Position numbers and translations under genes: made by a program. Of a stretch of 64,000 nucleotides of DNA, positions 8,648 to 17,401 are shown one piece after another. Location of the stretch: assembly GCF_004801395.1 (NCBI RefSeq), contig NZ_SSOA01000004.1, forward strand, positions 186,001 to 250,000, given 5' to 3'. The stretch is from Gillisella terrae (lineage in GTDB: Bacteria; Pseudomonadota; Alphaproteobacteria; Rhizobiales; Rhizobiaceae). The notes under the pieces were generated by a model. The model did no database searches. It saw nothing but the letters and a program-made list of their open reading frames with translations, and was not told the origin of the DNA. How positions within the stretch are numbered: position 1 is the stretch's first letter; each line of letters begins with the position of its first letter.

Positions 8648-8952
8648 CCGCTCGAAATTCGGTCAGACCACTCGGTCTGGCGGCACATCCTATCCGGTTT
8701 CGGAACGAGCGGCAGGTCAACCTTACCATTTTTGGAAAGATTTTTTGGGTATGCCCCAATTTGGTCAAAACAGCGCCCCATTTTTAGAGCCATGTCTGCT
8801 TCTGGCGCAGACGCGTCAGGGTCCGGTCTGATGCATTGACCCCTTACCCCCAGCCCCAATGCATTGGCCGGACCCGCTCTTTCTTTTCACACCCCCAAAT
8901 CACATCCATTGCCGCGCTTAACAAATCGCTTTGTGACAGCAATGGTGTGTTA
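8648..8952. other. Intergenic region with a strong hairpin
   Basis: No open frame here has a ribosome binding site or family match. The notable feature is a long inverted repeat: GGGTCCGG at 8819-8826 pairs with CCGGACCC at 8868-8875, and inside it ATGCATTG at 8831-8838 pairs with CAATGCAT at 8857-8864. On the plus strand a pyrimidine-rich GCTCTTTCTTTTC follows, which would suit a terminator, but no plus-strand gene is obvious upstream. The region also has a shorter pair CCGCTCG / CGAGCGG around 8648-8712. Confidence 0.55.
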
Positions 8953-9744
8953 TCAAGGTTTGTAATCAGCCGGATTAACGGTCGGTGTTGGTGCCAGCAC
9001 CATGGCGGCACCCAGAATTTTTCCTGGATCACCCGCAGGTGTCGATGATTGCAGCAAAACCGCAAATCCATCGCATCCATCGGTGCGCAGCACTTTGGCA
9101 GGCAGAGAGATATTGATCGCATCACCACGCCACATGCCCACGGATTGAATATCCGTGACACTGTTCAGATAGGTAATGCGCTGGCCTTTGTTTTCGCCTT
9201 TGAGAACATCGACATCTTTGCGCCGTTTGAAATAAACCACGACAACATCGGCCTGTCCTTGGCCACTGCCAATATTGACCGCAAGCTCATCACCGCGAAT
9301 ATCGGCATTGACCTTGACGGTCAGCCCGTCACCACTGGATTTCAAAGTGTCGATTTTGCCAGACAGGGCTTGCGAATCTGTGCCCTTCATTTGCACACGC
9401 CCGTTGAGCACCGCCTGTGGTGTATAGACACCGCTGCGGCCAAAGCTTCGGGCATAGGCATATTGCCGCGCCGTATTGTCGGCAGATCCCAGCGTATCGA
9501 CCCAACCCCGGTAATTCCAATAGTCCACGTGATAGGCCAGCGCCACGACATCCGGCTGGTTGACAAGTTTCTCAAAAGCACGGTCCGCCGGAGGGCAGGA
9601 AACGCAGCCTTGCGAGGTGAAAAGTTCAACAACACCTTTCAGCGGCTTGCCATCCTGCGCCATTGCGACCGAAAAGCAGACCAAGCCCATGACCATCGTC
9701 ATGAGCAGCCGTGCCGCAAGTTTCGCAATCTGTGTCAAAACCAT
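8953..9744 (-). CDS. DUF1223 family thioredoxin-like exported protein
   Basis: The 263-aa protein (from this start) has a signal peptide, with a hydrophobic run ending FSVAMAQ, and then the DUF1223 hallmark GVVELFTSQGCVSCPPAD, a thioredoxin-like fold with a CxxCPPAD motif. Further conserved parts are AYHVDYWNYRGW and YTPQAVLNGR. The family is common in Rhizobiales and of unknown role; redox or metal handling in the periplasm is an inference from the motif. The frame is open to an ATG at 9876 but that would bury the signal peptide behind 44 charged residues, so the ATG at 9744 is chosen, with only a modest ribosome binding site. Confidence 0.82.
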   Translation of the reverse strand: MVLTQIAKLAARLLMTMVMGLVCFSVAMAQDGKPLKGVVELFTSQGCVSCPPADRAFEKLVNQPDVVALAYHVDYWNYRGWVDTLGSADNTARQYAYARSFGRSGVYTPQAVLNGRVQMKGTDSQALSGKIDTLKSSGDGLTVKVNADIRGDELAVNIGSGQGQADVVVVYFKRRKDVDVLKGENKGQRITYLNSVTDIQSVGMWRGDAINISLPAKVLRTDGCDGFAVLLQSSTPAGDPGKILGAAMVLAPTPTVNPADYKP

Positions 9745-9877
9745 CAAATCAAACCCATCATACCGCCGCACGAAGTGCACAGCGCCGTCTTTTTTCGATC
9801 TCGCAAAGATACGCATAGCATGGATCAATACCAAGTCACGTTGGGGTGAAACCTGCAAGTTCCTATCATAACTCACG

Positions 9878-9906
9878 AAAAAGCCGCCGGTTGTAACACC
9901 GGCGGC
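9878..9906 (-). terminator. Rho-independent terminator of acnA
   Basis: On the minus strand GCCGCCGGT pairs with ACCGGCGGC around a six-base loop and is followed by TTTTTC. It lies 28 bases after the acnA stop. Confidence 0.9.
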
Positions 9907-9934
9907 CGTTGTTTTTCAAGAATGTCGATATGGC

Positions 9935-12628
9935 TTAGGATGCCAGATCGCGCAGAACAGTCTGCAAGATGCCACCGTTGTTCATGTAGATCACTTCATC
10001 GAGGGTATCGATGCGGCAAATCAGAGGAACCTCCTTCACCGAGCCATCGGCATAGGTGATCTTGGCGATCTTGGTTTCGCGTGGCTTGATCTCGCCATCA
10101 AGGCCTTCGATCGTGACCGTTTCGTCGCCCTTCAGGTTGAGGCTGGCCCAGCTGGTGCCTTCCTGGAACACGAATGGAACAACACCCATGCCCACCAGGT
10201 TGGAGCGGTGAATACGCTCAAACGACTGAGCAATCACGGCGCGAACGCCGAGCAGGTTGGTGCCCTTGGCAGCCCAGTCACGCGAAGAGCCGTTGCCGTA
10301 TTCCACGCCTGCGAAGATCACCAGCGGAACGCCAGCTTCCTTGTACTTCATGGCCGCATCGTAAATCGACATTTCTTCCTTGGATGGATAGGCGATGGTG
10401 TAGCCACCTTCCTTGCCGTTTGGTCCAAGCATGTGATTGCGAATACGGATGTTGGCGAACGTGCCGCGCATCATCACTTCGTGGTTACCACGACGGGTAC
10501 CGTACTGGTTGAAATCGGCAACGCCAACGCCATGTTCCATCAGGTAAGCGCCCGCAGGCGAAGCCGCCTTGATGGAGCCAGCTGGCGAGATATGGTCGGT
10601 GGTGATCTTGTCGCCGAACAAGCCGAGAACGCGCGCACCCTCGATGTTGGTGAGACCCGAGCCGGTCTTGCCCATGCCCACGAAGTAAGGTGGGTTCTGA
10701 ACGTAAGTGGAGTTATCGTCCCAGGCATAGGTCTGGCCTTCCGGCACCTGAACCGCCTGCCAGTTTTCGTCGCCCTTGAACACGTCCGCATATTTGGATT
10801 CGAACAATTCGCGGGTAACGTATTTCTGGATGAATTCCTGCACTTCGGCGGAGGTTGGCCAGACGTCCTTGAGGTAAACCGGGTTGCCGTTCTGGTCTTC
10901 GCCGAGCGGCTCGGTGGTCAGATCCTTCTGAACGGAACCCGCCAGCGCGTAAGCGACAACCAGTGGCGGAGATGCCAGATAGTTGGCCTGAACGTCAGGC
11001 GAGATACGGCCTTCAAAGTTACGGTTGCCCGACAACACGCCAGCAGTGATCAGGCCCTTGTCGTTGATGGTCTTGGAGATCGGTGCTGGCAGTGGGCCAG
11101 AGTTACCGATGCAGGTGGTGCAGCCGAAACCAACGAGGTTGAAGCCGAGCGCATCCAGAGACTCTTGCAGACCAGACTTGGACAGGTATTCACCAACAAC
11201 CTGCGATCCCGGTGCCAGCGAAGTCTTGACCCATGGCTTGGACTTCAGACCCTTGGCAACGGCATTGCGGGCCAAAAGGCCAGCGGCAATCAACACGCTC
11301 GGGTTGGAGGTGTTGGTGCAAGAGGTGATGGCAGCGATGGCAACATCGCCATGGCCGAGGTCAAAGTCGGTGCCTTCAACCGCATAACGGTTTGTCAGCT
11401 GGCCGGGCTTCTTATAATCGGCTTCCAGCGCGGTGGCGAAGTTCGGCGCAATGGTTTCAAGCGGCAAGCGGCCTTCTGGACGCTTTGGACCGGCCATCGA
11501 CGGCACAACGTCACCGAGGTCGAGTTCCAACGTGTCGGTGAAGACGAGCTGCGAGCCGTCATTGTCACGCCACATGCCCTGCGCCTTGGAATAGGCTTCA
11601 ACCAGAGCAATACGATCCTTGGCGCGGCCAGACATGTTGAGATAACCAACCGTTGCGTTATCCACAGGGAAAAAGCCGCAGGTTGCGCCGTATTCCGGAC
11701 CCATGTTGCCGATGGTTGCGCGGTCTGCAACCGGCAGCTTGTCGAGGCCGGGGCCGAAGAATTCAACGAATTTCGACACCACGCCCTTCTTGCGCAGCAT
11801 CTGCACCACGGTCAGAACCAGATCGGTGGCGGTGACGCCTTCCTTGAGGGTGCCGGTCAGCTTGAAGCCGATGACTTCTGGCAACAGCATGGAAACCGGC
11901 TGGCCAAGCATGGCTGCTTCTGCCTCGATACCACCCACGCCCCAGCCAAGAACGCCGAGACCGTTGATCATGGTGGTGTGGCTGTCTGTGCCAACGCAGG
12001 TATCAGGATAAGCGACGGTTTCGCCGTCTTCTTCCTTGGTCCAGACGGTCTGACCCAGATATTCAAAGTTCACCTGATGACAGATGCCGGTGCCAGGAGG
12101 CACAACGCGGAAGTTTTTGAACGCCTGCTGGCCCCACTTGAGGAAGCGATAACGCTCGCCGTTGCGCTGATATTCCAGCTCAACGTTGCGGGCAAAAGCG
12201 GTTGGCGTGCCAAATTCGTCAACAATAACCGAGTGGTCGATAACCAGATCAACAGGAACCAGCGGGTTGATCTTTTCAGGATCACCACCAAGGTTCACCA
12301 TAGCGTCGCGCATGGCAGCAAGGTCAACCACGGCAGGAACGCCGGTAAAGTCCTGCATCAGCACGCGGGCCGGACGGTAGGCGATTTCATTGCCAGCGGT
12401 GCCCTTGTCAACCAGCCAGGCCGCAACATTTTCAATGTCGGCCTTGGTGACGGAGCGACCGTCTTCGTTGCGCAGCAGGTTTTCCAGCAGCACCTTCATG
12501 GAATAAGGCAGTTTGGAAACGCCAGCCAGACCGTTTGCTTCGGCCTTCGGGATGCTGAAATAGACATAGTCCTTACCGTCGACGGTAAGCGTCGACCGGC
12601 AATTAAAGCTGTCAAGTGACTTGGACAA
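9935..12628 (-). CDS. acnA: Aconitate hydratase A
   Basis: This 897-aa enzyme converts citrate to isocitrate in the TCA cycle through a 4Fe-4S cluster. The cluster cysteines are visible in [11 protein letters not shown] (first cysteine) and [12 protein letters not shown] (second and third), and substrate-binding stretches such as [13 protein letters not shown] and [13 protein letters not shown] are intact. The length matches AcnA/IRP-type aconitases. The start is a TTG at 12628, giving (M)[13 protein letters not shown], the normal N-terminus in this family; a GGGG stands nine bases upstream. The frame stays open nearly 400 bases further, across the ccmA start, but that part has no family match. 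The gene is divergent from ccmA. Confidence 0.96.
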   Translation of the reverse strand: MSKSLDSFNCRSTLTVDGKDYVYFSIPKAEANGLAGVSKLPYSMKVLLENLLRNEDGRSVTKADIENVAAWLVDKGTAGNEIAYRPARVLMQDFTGVPAVVDLAAMRDAMVNLGGDPEKINPLVPVDLVIDHSVIVDEFGTPTAFARNVELEYQRNGERYRFLKWGQQAFKNFRVVPPGTGICHQVNFEYLGQTVWTKEEDGETVAYPDTCVGTDSHTTMINGLGVLGWGVGGIEAEAAMLGQPVSMLLPEVIGFKLTGTLKEGVTATDLVLTVVQMLRKKGVVSKFVEFFGPGLDKLPVADRATIGNMGPEYGATCGFFPVDNATVGYLNMSGRAKDRIALVEAYSKAQGMWRDNDGSQLVFTDTLELDLGDVVPSMAGPKRPEGRLPLETIAPNFATALEADYKKPGQLTNRYAVEGTDFDLGHGDVAIAAITSCTNTSNPSVLIAAGLLARNAVAKGLKSKPWVKTSLAPGSQVVGEYLSKSGLQESLDALGFNLVGFGCTTCIGNSGPLPAPISKTINDKGLITAGVLSGNRNFEGRISPDVQANYLASPPLVVAYALAGSVQKDLTTEPLGEDQNGNPVYLKDVWPTSAEVQEFIQKYVTRELFESKYADVFKGDENWQAVQVPEGQTYAWDDNSTYVQNPPYFVGMGKTGSGLTNIEGARVLGLFGDKITTDHISPAGSIKAASPAGAYLMEHGVGVADFNQYGTRRGNHEVMMRGTFANIRIRNHMLGPNGKEGGYTIAYPSKEEMSIYDAAMKYKEAGVPLVIFAGVEYGNGSSRDWAAKGTNLLGVRAVIAQSFERIHRSNLVGMGVVPFVFQEGTSWASLNLKGDETVTIEGLDGEIKPRETKIAKITYADGSVKEVPLICRIDTLDEVIYMNNGGILQTVLRDLAS

Positions 12629-12851
12629 GGTAGAACCCCGCTGAATACTGATAGCCAACACAAACGTGCGGACGCCCATGCACTTCATGCACATCAGGAT
12701 GCGGGTACGACCATTTCCGCTGTCCGCCCGTGAAAATCGCTTTACGCAAACTTCAAGTTCGGCTCTAGGATGATGAACACGCCGGTCGCTGGCGTGGTTG
12801 CAGGTCTTATAGATAATTTCTAAGAACTGTTCCAGAGTGTAGAACAGCCAA

Positions 12852-13547
12852 ATGGCACAATTTTTTGAAGGCAATAGCGCTTTGCTAAACAAGACGGAAA
12901 CATTGCGTTTGAAAGCCGAGAATTTGTCGGCAAAGCGGGGCGAAGACCTTTTGTTTCGCCACATCAATTTTTGTTTAAACAAAGGTGAAGCGCTGGTGCT
13001 GACGGGTCGAAATGGCTCTGGCAAGTCGACTTTGCTGCGCGTTGTTGCCGGATTTATCCGCCCGGAAAGTGGACGGGTGACGTTTCAAGCGCAGGATGGC
13101 GAATCACGCCCGGCACGCGAAGCTTGCCACTATCTCGGTCACCGAAACGGCATGAAGGCCGAGCTGAGTGTCTATGAAAACCTGCATTTCTGGAAAGACT
13201 TCCTTGGCGACTTTGAAGGGGGAAAAGGCTTGAGCATTGAAGAGGCCGCCGACGTTATTGGCCTGTCCAGCATCACCCACCTGCCTTACGGCTATCTCTC
13301 TGCGGGTCAGCAGCGCCGGTTTGCCATGGCTCGCCTGCTGGTGGCCTATCGTCCGGTCTGGATTCTCGACGAGCCAACGGCCGCGCTTGATGCCAAAGCC
13401 GAGGCGATGTTTTCCGATCTGGTGCGCGCCCATCTGAAAGCCGGCGGCATGGCCTTGGCCGCAACCCATCAGCCGCTTGGGCTGGACAATGTGCAGCATC
13501 TGGAAATGCGCGGGTTTGAATTTGATGAACTTGAGGAAATGGCGTGA
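12852..13547 (+). CDS. ccmA: Heme exporter ATP-binding protein CcmA
   Basis: The 231-aa ABC ATPase has Walker [10 protein letters not shown] near residue 54, the CcmA-type signature [15 protein letters not shown], Walker [13 protein letters not shown] and H-loop ATHQ. CcmA with CcmB, C and D releases heme-loaded CcmE for cytochrome c maturation. The first ATG gives about 15 residues before the conserved [12 protein letters not shown], so a start at a TTG near 12904 is a real alternative; neither has a strong ribosome binding site. The gene lies 223 bases from the divergent acnA start. A G-rich repeat pair, unusual inside this operon, separates it from ccmB. Confidence 0.92.
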   Translation: MAQFFEGNSALLNKTETLRLKAENLSAKRGEDLLFRHINFCLNKGEALVLTGRNGSGKSTLLRVVAGFIRPESGRVTFQAQDGESRPAREACHYLGHRNGMKAELSVYENLHFWKDFLGDFEGGKGLSIEEAADVIGLSSITHLPYGYLSAGQQRRFAMARLLVAYRPVWILDEPTAALDAKAEAMFSDLVRAHLKAGGMALAATHQPLGLDNVQHLEMRGFEFDELEEMA

Positions 13548-13583
13548 TGGTTGGTGGTTCGTTTTTCCCAAGAGCGTTGAGAG

Positions 13584-13744
13584 ACCCCTCCCCAACCCCT
13601 CCCCACAAGGGGGAGGGGCTTAACCCGTTGCCCCCTCTGTTTTTACCAAAAAAGGCTTCTCCTCAGCGCCACCCCAAAAAGCGGATTCAAACGGCACGGC
13701 ATCCTAGCCCCTCCCCCCTGTGGGGAGGGGTTGGGGAGGGGTTC
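13584..13744. repeat. G-rich inverted repeat pair between ccmA and ccmB
   Basis: The left arm (13584-13620) reads CCCCTCCCCAACCCCTCCCC and then ACAAGGGGGAGGGGC. The right arm (13706-13744) is the same unit in opposite orientation, with CTGTGGGGAGGGGTTGGGG. They are separated by about 85 bases of unrelated, partly AT-rich sequence. Each arm is also internally self-complementary (CCCCTCCC with GGGGAGGGG). A related pair lies at 22041-22200. This is the layout of a REP-doublet-like element. Confidence 0.82.
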
Positions 13745-13794
13745 TTTACAGGGTCTTGGGAGGGGTCTTCACTCCAGCATTCACGGCAAGCCAC

Positions 13795-14454
13795 ATGATC
13801 GCCCTCTTCCTGCGCGACCTCAAACTGTCCATGCGCGCCGGTGGCGGGGCATTGATTGGCGTTTTGTTCTTCCTCACCGTGGTTGCCGTCATTCCCTTTG
13901 GCGTTGGGCCCGATATGAACCTGCTGTCACGTATCGGTCCGGCGATTGTCTGGATTGGCGCGCTGCTGGCAGCACTTTTAGGGTTGGACCGGCTGTTTCA
14001 GGCCGATCGGGACGATGGCTCGCTCGATCTTTTGCTGATGCAAGAGACGCCGCTGGTGCTGGTCGTCTTCATCAAATGCCTTGCCCATTGGACCGCCACC
14101 AGCCTGCCGCTGGTGATTGCCTCGCCGCTGATGGGCCTGTTTATGAACATGAACGAAGTGTCGATTGGTGCGGTGATGCTGACGCTTCTGGTTGGCTCTC
14201 CTGCCATCACCTTCATTGGAGCCGCAGGGGCGGCGGTGGCCGTAGCACTACCGCGGGGTGGCTTGCTGGTATCAATCTTGGTTTTACCGCTTTCCATTCC
14301 CGTGCTGATTTTTGGCGTCAGCGCATCCTATGCGGCGGTGGAGGAGCCAGCACCCTTTTTGCCACCCTTTTTGTTTTTGCTGGCGCTGACCTTGTTTTTT
14401 GCAGTCATTGGCCCGCTTGCCGCCGCATTGGCATTGCGAAATACCGCCGATTGA
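13795..14454 (+). CDS. ccmB: Heme exporter permease CcmB
   Basis: From the ATG at 13795 the product is 219 aa, the normal CcmB length, starting MIALFLRDLKLSMRAGG. It has six hydrophobic helices and the family motifs GLDRLFQADRDDGSLDLLL and LPLVIASPLMGLF. It is the inner membrane partner of CcmA. An ATG at 13720 in the same frame is rejected because it would translate the G-rich repeat. The ribosome binding site is weak, so expression may depend on the upstream repeat region not folding in a way that blocks it. Confidence 0.93.
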   Translation: MIALFLRDLKLSMRAGGGALIGVLFFLTVVAVIPFGVGPDMNLLSRIGPAIVWIGALLAALLGLDRLFQADRDDGSLDLLLMQETPLVLVVFIKCLAHWTATSLPLVIASPLMGLFMNMNEVSIGAVMLTLLVGSPAITFIGAAGAAVAVALPRGGLLVSILVLPLSIPVLIFGVSASYAAVEEPAPFLPPFLFLLALTLFFAVIGPLAAALALRNTAD

Positions 14455-14574
14455 TCTGTGCCAAGAGGCGGTCATGAAAAGAGTGTAAGACCAACACCGA
14501 AGTCTGATGCGACACAACTACTCAAGATTGCAAATTTCAATTGCCGCAACGAAGATCTCACGATACAAGGCAAC

Positions 14575-15339
14575 ATGACCGAAACGAGCCTCGCCATCAC
14601 CAAGTTTTCTGACCTCGCCAACCCGACCCGGTTTCTGGCGCTGGTGCGCATCGTGCTACCGTGGATGGCGGGCATCACTGCCGTCCTGTTTGCCATCGGG
14701 CTTTACCTGAGCTTCACCTCGGAGGGCGACTACCAGCAGGGGGCCACGGTGCGGATCATGTATATCCACGTGCCTGCTGCCTGGCTGTCCATGATGTGCT
14801 ACAGCGTCATGGCGCTTTCGGCCATTGGCACACTGGTCTGGCGGCATCCGCTGGCCGATGTCTCGCACAAGGCCGCAGCCCCCATAGGCGCTGCCTTCAC
14901 GCTGATTGCGCTGATCACCGGCTCTCTCTGGGGCAGGCCGATGTGGGGCACATGGTGGGTATGGGATGCGCGGCTGACCTCGGTTTTCGTGCTGTTTCTC
15001 ATGTATCTCGGTCTGATTGCGCTCAACCGCGCTATGGATGATCCTTCCAAGGCGGCCCGCGTGAGTGCGGTTCTCATTCTTGTCGGCTTCGTCAATATTC
15101 CGATTATCAAATTCTCGGTGGAATGGTGGAACACGCTGCATCAACCCGCCAGTATCTTGCGCATGGGCGGATCGGCCATTGATCCGGCCTTTCTCAAGCC
15201 GCTTCTGGTGATGGCTTTGGCTTCAACGCTGTTGTTCTTCACCCTTCACATCACGGCCATGCGCAATGAAATCTGGCGGCGTCGCATTGCCGCCCAGCGC
15301 CGTATGGCCGCGCGCAAAGCCGGGCAGGATGACACATGA
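14575..15339 (+). CDS. ccmC: Heme exporter permease CcmC
   Basis: The 254-aa membrane protein has six helices and the tryptophan-rich WWD motif GRPMWGTWWVWDARLTS near residue 120, with conserved histidines at YIHVPAAWLS and in the later periplasmic loop WNTLHQPAS. CcmC delivers heme to CcmE. The ATG at 14575 has a good ACAAGG; the frame is open to 14458 but upstream residues are not conserved. The last bases overlap the start of ccmD (ATGA), so the two are translationally coupled. Confidence 0.94.
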   Translation: MTETSLAITKFSDLANPTRFLALVRIVLPWMAGITAVLFAIGLYLSFTSEGDYQQGATVRIMYIHVPAAWLSMMCYSVMALSAIGTLVWRHPLADVSHKAAAPIGAAFTLIALITGSLWGRPMWGTWWVWDARLTSVFVLFLMYLGLIALNRAMDDPSKAARVSAVLILVGFVNIPIIKFSVEWWNTLHQPASILRMGGSAIDPAFLKPLLVMALASTLLFFTLHITAMRNEIWRRRIAAQRRMAARKAGQDDT

Positions 15340-15506
15340 ACCACTATGCATTTTACATCAACACGTCCTACGCGGCCGCTGGCCTGATTGTGCTCTGTCT
15401 GATCGCCTGGGTCTTTCTGGATGGCCGGGCTCGGCAAAAAGAGCTGAAAGCGCTGGAAGCATCGGGCATTCGTCGCCGTTCAGCCACGGATAAGGCCAAG
15501 CCATGA
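15336..15506 (+). CDS. ccmD: Heme exporter protein CcmD
   Basis: A 56-codon gene begins at the ATG that overlaps the ccmC stop and ends in an ATGA overlap with ccmG. The product starts MNHYAFYINTSYAAAGLI, then has one membrane helix and a charged tail (RARQKELKALEASG). This is the typical short, single-helix CcmD that holds the CcmABC-CcmE complex together. Position between ccmC and ccmG and the two four-base overlaps make the call secure. Confidence 0.92.
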   Translation: MNHYAFYINTSYAAAGLIVLCLIAWVFLDGRARQKELKALEASGIRRRSATDKAKP

Positions 15507-16102
15507 GTGAAGACAGCCTTTCTGAGCCGCGCAAAAGCGCAATTTCGCGCTATGGCATTGCCGCCATTCCACTTTTGGTATTTGCCGCCATTGTCGGCAT
15601 TGCCGGTAAAATGCTCTATGATCAGGATGTCAACGGCAAGAATATCAGCGAAATCCCCTCGGCCCTGATTGGCACCAAGGCCCCGTCGCTGGATCTGCCA
15701 CCGCTTGCGGGTGCCAACCTGCCTGCCCTGACCACATCCGCCATTTCCGGCAAGCTCACGCTGGTCAATGTCTTTGCCTCATGGTGCGTGCCCTGCCGCG
15801 ATGAGCATCCGTTTTTGAAAGAATTGAGCAAAGACCCACGCTTGCAGATCGTTGCCATCAATTACAAAGACAAAAGCGACAACGCCCTGCGTTTTCTTGG
15901 TGAATTGGGCAATCCTTACAAAGCCATCGGCATTGACCCCAACGGCAAGGCTGCGATTGATTGGGGTGTCTACGGCATCCCGGAAAGCTATCTCGTGGCC
16001 CCGGATGGCACGATTGTTTACAAGCGGGTTGGGCCGTTTGATGCCCAGTCGATTGAACAGGGGTTGTTTCCGGCAATCGAGAAAGTGCTGGCGAAAAAGT
16101 AG
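15503..16102 (+). CDS. ccmG: Thiol:disulfide interchange protein CcmG/DsbE
   Basis: The 199-aa protein has an N-terminal membrane anchor (ISRYGIAAIPLLVFAAIVGIA) followed by a thioredoxin domain with the active site WCVPCRDEHPFL near residue 95 and the cis-proline region GIPESYLV. CcmG reduces apocytochrome c thiols before heme attachment, with electrons from CcdA/DsbD. Its start overlaps ccmD. The ccmE, ccmF and ccmH genes are not in this window, as is common in Rhizobiales, where they form a second cluster. Confidence 0.95.
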   Translation: MSEDSLSEPRKSAISRYGIAAIPLLVFAAIVGIAGKMLYDQDVNGKNISEIPSALIGTKAPSLDLPPLAGANLPALTTSAISGKLTLVNVFASWCVPCRDEHPFLKELSKDPRLQIVAINYKDKSDNALRFLGELGNPYKAIGIDPNGKAAIDWGVYGIPESYLVAPDGTIVYKRVGPFDAQSIEQGLFPAIEKVLAKK

Positions 16103-16109
16103 CGCTTCC

Positions 16110-16688
16110 TTAAAGCGCCGCCTGCCAGGCCTTGATCGCATCCACCGGCCACACCAGCATCAGCACGTTGAGGGTGAGATTATCGCGGATCAAATAACCG
16201 GTTAACAGCTCAAAGAAGACGGCGATTGCAATGGTCAGCCAGATCGGTGCGCGCGAGGCAAACAAGAAACCAAGCGCCATAAACACCGTATCCATGGCCG
16301 AGTTGAGAATGCTGTCCCCTGCATACCCAACCGCCATGGTGCTATCGCGGTAGCGATTGATGATGATCGGCGAGTTTTCCAGCAATTCCCATGCCGCTTC
16401 GATCAGGGTTGCAAGACTCAGGCGCTGAGCAAGGGAACCCTTGCGCAACACCAACCAGCCGAGACCATAGAACAAAAAGCCATGAATGATGTGCGACGGC
16501 GTATACCAATCGGCCAGATGCTGGGAATTACCCGGCGTATTGACACCCGGCTCAAACAGCTTGACGTAGCCGCAGGAGCAAATCCAGATCCGACCCATGA
16601 AATGTTCAGCCACCGCTTGCACGGCCAGAATGATCAGCGGAATAACCAGCCAGAAAGAGGCAGCGTGATGGGTCTTTGTTGGGTTCAC
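16110..16688 (-). CDS. DUF2585 (UPF0314) membrane protein
   Basis: The 192-aa protein has five or six hydrophobic helices and the family stretches [31 protein letters not shown] and [18 protein letters not shown], by which I recognise UPF0314. The function is unknown. It overlaps the stop of yciB by four bases (ATGA), so it is the last gene of the dapF-mtaB-ftsY-yciB run and translationally coupled to yciB. It converges on ccmG with only seven bases between the stops. Confidence 0.85.
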   Translation of the reverse strand: MNPTKTHHAASFWLVIPLIILAVQAVAEHFMGRIWICSCGYVKLFEPGVNTPGNSQHLADWYTPSHIIHGFLFYGLGWLVLRKGSLAQRLSLATLIEAAWELLENSPIIINRYRDSTMAVGYAGDSILNSAMDTVFMALGFLFASRAPIWLTIAIAVFFELLTGYLIRDNLTLNVLMLVWPVDAIKAWQAAL

Positions 16689-17338
16689 TGCGCGCTCTCG
16701 TCGGTCTTGTTTTCCAGCGAGTGCTTCATGATCAAAGGCATCTGCGCCAGCGTGAAGATGATGGTGATGGGCATGGTGCCCCAGACCTTGAAATTGACCC
16801 AGACAGCATCGGAGAAATTGCGCCAGACGGCTTCGTTCAAGATAGCGAGAAACAGAAAGAAAATACCCCAGCGCAAGGTGAGCTTTTTCCAGCCTTCTTC
16901 ATCGAGCTGAAATGCGGCATTGAAAACATAGCCGAGCAAGGACCGGCCAAACAGCAGACCACCCAACAGCACAACGCCAAACAGCGCGTTCACAATGGTA
17001 GGCTTCATCTTGATAAAGGTTTCATCTTGAAGCCAGATGGAGAGTGAGCCGAAAATCAAAACCACAATGCCCGACACAAATGGCATGATCGGCAAATGTT
17101 TGAACACGATCTTCGAGACGATCAGCGATAAAACCGTGGCCGCCATAAACAATGCCGTTGCAATGAACAGCGGCCCGCCAATGGCGGTCAAGGCCGGAAA
17201 TTGCTTGGCCAGCCACTCGCCACGCAAATTACCAAAGAAAAACACCAGCAATGGCCCAAGCTCCAACACCATTTTCAGCATGGGATTGTGCTTTTCTGCT
17301 TCATTCGGTTGCGGGCTTTGTTCAATCACGATCATCAC
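16685..17338 (-). CDS. yciB: Inner membrane septation protein A family (YciB/IspZ)
   Basis: The 217-aa protein has the YciB/IspA features: a hydrophilic N-terminus, then [16 protein letters not shown], five or more helices, and near the C-terminus [21 protein letters not shown] followed by [20 protein letters not shown]. Relatives affect septation in Shigella and envelope lipid synthesis in E. coli, but a direct activity is not established. The gene lies 63 bases after ftsY on the same strand and overlaps the following DUF2585 gene. Confidence 0.9.
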   Translation of the reverse strand: MMIVIEQSPQPNEAEKHNPMLKMVLELGPLLVFFFGNLRGEWLAKQFPALTAIGGPLFIATALFMAATVLSLIVSKIVFKHLPIMPFVSGIVVLIFGSLSIWLQDETFIKMKPTIVNALFGVVLLGGLLFGRSLLGYVFNAAFQLDEEGWKKLTLRWGIFFLFLAILNEAVWRNFSDAVWVNFKVWGTMPITIIFTLAQMPLIMKHSLENKTDESAQ

Positions 17339-17401
17339 ACTCTTTGAGTTGTCGGCTTTAAATTGTCTGCTTGAAAATTGCGTCGATTTACGGGCTGGAT
17401 T

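Noticed and set aside
10208..12619. Open frame of about 800 codons on the plus strand opposite acnA
   Set aside because: It mirrors the codon pattern of acnA, has no ribosome binding site and its translation is rich in His, Arg, Val and Gly without any family resemblance. It is a GC-driven antisense frame.
12629..13024. N-terminal extension of acnA by up to 130 residues
   Set aside because: The open frame runs into the divergent ccmA gene; the family N-terminus SKSLDSFNC begins at the TTG at 12628.
13544..13798. Short coding frame across the G-rich repeat after ccmA
   Set aside because: The translation is that of the repeat (Pro, Lys and Gly runs) and the same type of frame arises at 22022-22302 from the other copy.
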